A stretch of 34,779 bases of DNA from Deltaproteobacteria bacterium. Lineage in GTDB: Bacteria; Myxococcota_A; UBA9160; SMWR01. Under the pieces are notes generated by a model. It had not been told where the DNA came from and did no database searches. It was given only the letters and a program-made list of their open reading frames with translations. The stretch covers positions 1 through 34,779 of the forward strand of contig PBYF01000093.1 in NCBI GenBank assembly GCA_002729515.1. Reading direction: 5' to 3'. Position 1 is the stretch's first letter; each line of letters begins with the position of its first letter. The position numbers and the translations under genes were made by a program. Of this stretch, positions 31,371-34,779 are shown one piece after another.

Positions 31371-33065
31371 TCAGCCAGGCGGTGCCAGCTCTCGCTTCAA
31401 CTCGCGCTTTAGAACCTTGCCGGCCGGATTCCTCGGCAGGGCCCGGTCGCGGATCCACACGTGCGCCGGAACATTGTAGGCCGCCATTTGTGCAGCAACG
31501 TGGTCCCGGATGTCCTGCCCGGAAAACACAGCGCCCGGACGCGGCACGATCACCGCCCCGACCTCCTCGCCGAGAACGCGGTGGGATACGCCGATGACCG
31601 CAGCATCGAGCACACCCGGGTGCTCGAAGAGCACTCTCTCTACCTGGGTGCAGTACACGTTTTCGCCCCCGCGAATCACCACGTCTTTCGCCCGATCGAC
31701 GACGTAGATGAATCCCTCGGCTTCGATGCGGGCGAGGTCGCCGGTGTGAACCCAGCCATCGGTGAAACTCTCCGCTGTGGCTTCCGGCTGGTTCCAGTAA
31801 CCCTTGACGACGTTGGGGCCGCGAATCCAGAGCTCGCCGATCTCGCCCCGAGGAAGCTCTCGACCGTCCGCATCGACGACGCGCACGTCGCATACCGGAA
31901 CCGGGACCCCGACACTGTCGGGACGCTCCCGGTAGTCCTCGCCCGCATTGGTGCTCGTGATGGCGGATGTCTCGGTCATTCCATAGCCATTCGATGGGAT
32001 CCTCCCGGGCAGGCGCGCATCGATCCGCCGCACCAGCTCGGGCGGTGCGGGCGCCCCCCCGTACCGAACGCTGCGCAGGCTCGAAGTGTCGTGCCGCGCG
32101 AATGCCTGGGACTCGAGTACCTCCCAGGCCATGGCCGGCACCCCGCCGAAGGTCGTGATGCGCTCGCGCTCGATCAGCTCGAGAGCCCGCTCTGGACTCC
32201 ACTTGTGCATCAAGACGAGCTTGGCACCGAGTGCCGTCGTGCTGAGGAGGATGCTGTGGCAGCCGGTGGCGTGGAAGAACGGCACCGAGAGCAGGAACGC
32301 CGGATTCTCTTCGGGTTGATCCAGTGCGGGCCGCTGCGCCCCCGATCGGAGGTGTGTCCGGGCACGCGCGAAGCCGACGCTCCAGAGGTTGGTGCAGATG
32401 TTGCGATGGCTGCCGACGACTCCCCGGGGCCTCCCCGTGGTGCCCGAGGTGTAGAAGAGCGTCGCGTGGTCATCGGGCCGGATCGCTACCTCGGGCAAGT
32501 CGATGCCCGGAGGGGGGGCGCCCGCGAGGTCTTCGAAGCGCCGCACGTGCTCCGGGAGCGCCCCGGCCCGCGCAACGACCAGCGCCTCCACGCTACCGAG
32601 AGGCAAACGCGGCGCCAAACACTCCCAGCGCTCGGCGTCGGCGAACAGAACCTTCGCCCCGGAGTCGGCCAGGCCATACTCGAGTTCCGCTCCGGTCCAC
32701 CAGGCATTCAGGGGCACCACCACCGCACCGGCCGCCGCGATGGCCCAGAAGGCAATGGGCCATTCCGGGAGATTGCGCATGGCGATGGCTACGCGGTCCC
32801 CGGATCGCACCCCGAACTCATCGCGAAGACGATGCGAAAGCCAGGCGGCCCGGGCGAAGTGTTCGTCGAACCGGATTCGCTCGTTCTCGTAGACGAGGAA
32901 GGTCTTTTCCCCGTGGGCCGCGCTGCTGCGCAACACGCGGGTCAGGTCCGCCGGGGCGTTCTTCCAGAACCGGACCCGCAGGCCGTCGACGGTCGTCTCG
33001 GCCATCTCGTAGGTCTCACCGGGTGCCGTGAGCAGCGTGTGGACTTCTTCGATCGACGGCCTCAA
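31371..33065 (-). CDS. Class I adenylate-forming acyl-CoA synthetase
   Basis: The 564-residue AMP-binding enzyme activates a carboxylic acid to acyl-AMP and then acyl-CoA. Motifs in order are the P-loop LFYTSGTTGRPRGVVGSH (about 205-220), GYGMTETSAIT, GELWIRGPNVVKGYWNQPEA, DGWVHTGDLARIEAEGFIYVVDRAKDVVIRGGENVY, and the C-terminal catalytic lysine in LPRNPAGKVLKREL. The acid-binding pocket residues do not let me name the substrate; a medium or aromatic acid would fit the neighbours. The start is TTG 33065 with a GGGGGTGG tract upstream; ATG at codon 21 is an alternative. Divergent from the NTF2-like gene. Confidence 0.92.
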   Translation of the reverse strand: MRPSIEEVHTLLTAPGETYEMAETTVDGLRVRFWKNAPADLTRVLRSSAAHGEKTFLVYENERIRFDEHFARAAWLSHRLRDEFGVRSGDRVAIAMRNLPEWPIAFWAIAAAGAVVVPLNAWWTGAELEYGLADSGAKVLFADAERWECLAPRLPLGSVEALVVARAGALPEHVRRFEDLAGAPPPGIDLPEVAIRPDDHATLFYTSGTTGRPRGVVGSHRNICTNLWSVGFARARTHLRSGAQRPALDQPEENPAFLLSVPFFHATGCHSILLSTTALGAKLVLMHKWSPERALELIERERITTFGGVPAMAWEVLESQAFARHDTSSLRSVRYGGAPAPPELVRRIDARLPGRIPSNGYGMTETSAITSTNAGEDYRERPDSVGVPVPVCDVRVVDADGRELPRGEIGELWIRGPNVVKGYWNQPEATAESFTDGWVHTGDLARIEAEGFIYVVDRAKDVVIRGGENVYCTQVERVLFEHPGVLDAAVIGVSHRVLGEEVGAVIVPRPGAVFSGQDIRDHVAAQMAAYNVPAHVWIRDRALPRNPAGKVLKRELKRELAPPG

Positions 33066-33164
33066 CGAAGTCCACCCCCGTGTATCCGGCTGTGAGAAGA
33101 TATCCCGAGATTAGCCGACCGGCGCCGCCGCAACGCAGGCTCCGGTCCCTTGCCGGAGAAACCC

Positions 33165-33599
33165 GTGTCAAACGAAGCGAATAAAAGAACGGTCGAGAAG
33201 ATGTGGCTGGCGCTCAGCCAGATGGACTGGGAGACGCTCAAGAGCTGCCTGCACCCCGAGGTCCACTACGAGGACGTTCCCACCGAAGATCCCGGCGCCC
33301 GCGGCCCGGATAACGTGGTCAAACGCCTGAGCATCGCGTGGGACCACCTCGAGAGACAGGACCAGACTCTGCACCATATTGCCGCGGACGGAGACGTCGT
33401 CTTCCTCGACCACACGGAGACCTGGGTGTTCAAGTCGGGAGAAACCGTCCAACACACCTTCGCAACCATGCACGAAATGAAGGACGGAAAGATCTCCCGC
33501 TGGAGCGACTACTGGGACGTCCAGAACTTCGTGGGCCAGTTCCCCAAGTGGTTCCTGGAGGAGATGGCCCGGCACAACGCTGCAGAGTTCACGGACTAG
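33165..33599 (+). CDS. NTF2-like/SnoaL-type protein (limonene-epoxide hydrolase superfamily)
   Basis: GTG 33165 follows GGAG by six to seven bases and gives 144 residues; TTG 33150 has no ribosome site. NTF2-like signs are VEKMWLALSQMDWETLKSCL near the N-terminus, HPEVHYEDVP, and the central strands DGDVVFLDHTETWVF, HTFATMHEMKDGKISRWSDYWD and FPKWFLEEM at the end. WSDYWD matches the strand that carries the acid in limonene-1,2-epoxide hydrolase, but that enzyme's N-E-R-x-D motif is D-H-T-E-T here. Epoxide hydrolysis is therefore doubtful; an isomerase, cyclase or binding role is possible. It is convergent with the next gene. Confidence 0.85.
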   Translation: MSNEANKRTVEKMWLALSQMDWETLKSCLHPEVHYEDVPTEDPGARGPDNVVKRLSIAWDHLERQDQTLHHIAADGDVVFLDHTETWVFKSGETVQHTFATMHEMKDGKISRWSDYWDVQNFVGQFPKWFLEEMARHNAAEFTD

Positions 33600-33764
33600 C
33601 ACGTCGGGGCCATCCGGACTTCAGCCAGCAGAAATCGACTCGAAACCGCCCGCGACGGTGCAGTCCACGACCTGGCTGAAAGACCCCACGAGGCGGGTCC
33701 GCGAACAGAACACCAGCTCTTCGCCGGCCGGACCCATTGGCCGGACAATCCCGCGGCCAGCGCA

Positions 33765-34628
33765 TCAGCCCTCGATGTGTTCGCTGGCGAAGCGCTCCAT
33801 CGCCTCGAGCTTCGCGTCCAGGCTCTGGTAGGCGGGGTCCTCGGTGGGCCACGCCATGACCACGGCGCCATCGAAACCCCAGTCCTCCAGCTTTCGGTAG
33901 ACGTCAGAAGACGGAATGGCCTCCGGAAGGACGTAGCGCCGAAAGGGCCGGCCGCCGTCCCCGTGTCGATCGACGTGGCGCTGTCGCTCGCCATCGAGCT
34001 TGGCCACCAGGGTCTGGATCTCCTCGAGGGGATAGTTCATCCCGAGCCAGCCGTCGTGTCGGGCAGCCCGCTTCAGGGCGACGTCGGACTTGCCGCCCAC
34101 CCAGATGGGAACCCGGCGCTCCGGAACCGGAAACTGACCCACCGGGCCGAACTCGTAATGAGCCCCTCGGAACTCCACGACTCCCTCGTCCCAGAAACCG
34201 CGAATGATCGACAGCATCTCGTCCAGGCGCTTGCCGCGGCTCCGCGGGTCGTAGCCCATCAGCTCGATTTCCTCGATGTGCCAACCGGCTCCCACGCCCA
34301 GCGCAAAGCGGTAGTCCGACAGCATGGCCACGGTCGCTGCCTGTTTGGCCACGGAGAAGGGGTCCCGCATGGGCACGACATAGACGTAGGTCATGAACTC
34401 GAGAGTCGTCGTCACGGCAGCCATGCTGGCAATCGCGATCAGGGCGTCCGGATACGGCGTGTCGTATTCGAGGATGCGCCGGCCCGAGGGATGCACCGAC
34501 TGGTAGCTCCTGGGAATCGCCACGTGATCCGGTACGGCCACGCCGGCAAAGCCGAGCCGCTCCGCCGCCTGGGCCACCGCTTTGGTGTGCTCATTGCCCG
34601 CGTGAAACCAAGCCAACCAGTACTCCAC
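33765..34628 (-). CDS. Luciferase-like (F420-dependent type) oxidoreductase
   Basis: GTG 34628 with AAAGGAG six bases upstream fixes the start, giving 287 residues; the frame further upstream is repeat-derived. TIM-barrel marks are WLAWFHAGNEHTKAVAQAAE, LGFAGVAVPDHVAIPRSY, YVYVVPMRDPFSVAKQAATV and AMLSDYRFALGVGAGWHIEEIELMGYDPRSRGKRLDEMLSIIRGFW. Next come GGKSDVALKRAARHDGWLG and LEDWGFDGAVVMAW. It is related to, but clearly different from, the protein at 30298. Such enzymes use F420 or FMN to oxidise alcohols, reduce double bonds or perform monooxygenation; the exact reaction is open. Confidence 0.87.
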   Translation of the reverse strand: MEYWLAWFHAGNEHTKAVAQAAERLGFAGVAVPDHVAIPRSYQSVHPSGRRILEYDTPYPDALIAIASMAAVTTTLEFMTYVYVVPMRDPFSVAKQAATVAMLSDYRFALGVGAGWHIEEIELMGYDPRSRGKRLDEMLSIIRGFWDEGVVEFRGAHYEFGPVGQFPVPERRVPIWVGGKSDVALKRAARHDGWLGMNYPLEEIQTLVAKLDGERQRHVDRHGDGGRPFRRYVLPEAIPSSDVYRKLEDWGFDGAVVMAWPTEDPAYQSLDAKLEAMERFASEHIEG

Positions 34629-34690
34629 AGGGAACTCCTTTCGGTATCGGTGGGATCCCGCCGCCATTGTGGCGAAGGCCGCTGCCGAGC

Positions 34691-34779
34691 GACACGCCGG
34701 ACCCACAGACACGCCGGGCCCACAGACACGCCGGACCCACAGACACGCCGGACCCACAGACACGCCGGACCCACAGACA
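34691..34779. repeat. 17-bp tandem repeat, 5.2 copies, reaching the window end
   Basis: GACACGCCGGACCCACA repeats exactly at 34691, 34725, 34742 and 34759, with one A-to-G change in the second copy (34708), and starts a sixth at 34776. The period of 17 is not a multiple of three, so it is non-coding, 63 bp upstream of the luciferase-like gene start. Its full length lies outside the window. Confidence 0.95.

Noticed and set aside
33620-33680. 9-bp inverted repeat TTCAGCCAG/CTGGCTGAA between convergent genes
   Set aside because: The loop is 43 nt and no T-run follows, so a terminator call is not justified.
1-34779. CRISPR array, prophage, defence island, integrative element
   Set aside because: The tandem arrays at the ends have no spacers, and no integrase, transposase, Cas, capsid or nuclease genes are present.

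Overview
The window reads as chromosomal DNA of a GC-rich Gram-negative bacterium. Lipoprotein and Sec signal peptides, a porin-like N-terminus, nDsbD-type and CPA2 proteins, many GTG/TTG starts and strongly GC-ending codons support this. The gene set (CaiB/BaiF CoA-transferases, SDRs, BKACE, acyl-CoA synthetase, luciferase-like flavin/F420 enzymes, an AmmeMemoRadiSam trio, a probable selenoprotein) suggests a deltaproteobacterium-like or Binatota/Myxococcota-type lineage, but nothing here fixes the taxon. No rRNA, tRNA, CRISPR, prophage or intact insertion sequence is visible.

Layout. 1-3369 (minus): the 5' part of a secreted, possibly porin-type protein with 12-residue repeats, a fused GCS2-type ligase/AstE-type hydrolase, and a small lipoprotein. 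3444-4565 (plus): a DUF418 membrane protein. 4562-7974 (minus): class III CoA-transferase coupled to an atypical crotonase, and a zinc alcohol dehydrogenase. 8131-10529 (plus): an alkylsulfatase-like metallo-beta-lactamase protein overlapping a formylglycine-type sulfatase. 10475-13684 (minus): aminoglycoside-phosphotransferase-like kinase, BKACE enzyme and SGNH hydrolase. 13759-15021 (plus): MFS carrier. 15162-17723: the radical SAM, MEMO and AMMECR1 proteins of the AmmeMemoRadiSam set, on two divergent units whose promoters look leaderless, followed by an unknown protein and a CPA2 antiporter fused to a PTS EIIA domain (to 20716). 20970-23340: a small ferredoxin-like barrel protein, then an SDR and second CoA-transferase on minus. 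23440-24905: two divergent secreted proteins of unknown function. 24991-26976 (minus): an SDR followed by a peroxiredoxin-nDsbD fusion interrupted by one in-frame UGA. 27038-29975: a Rieske dioxygenase remnant, two more SDRs and an epimerase. 30298-34628: two luciferase-like oxidoreductases, an acyl-CoA synthetase and an NTF2-like protein. A 17-bp tandem repeat runs off the right end.

The strongest non-obvious signal is the selenocysteine candidate at 24991-26211. The UGA falls on the first cysteine of a WCxxC redox motif (W-U-P-P-C). It is followed after 13 nt by a perfect 8-bp stem with a GUG loop, matching the published bacterial SECIS geometry. A standard gene caller would split this into two fragments. 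The two halves of the window share a catabolic theme: activation of acids to CoA esters, CoA transfer, beta-oxidation-like steps and dehydrogenations, probably of terpenoid, steroid or xenobiotic carbon. The actual substrates cannot be read from the sequence.
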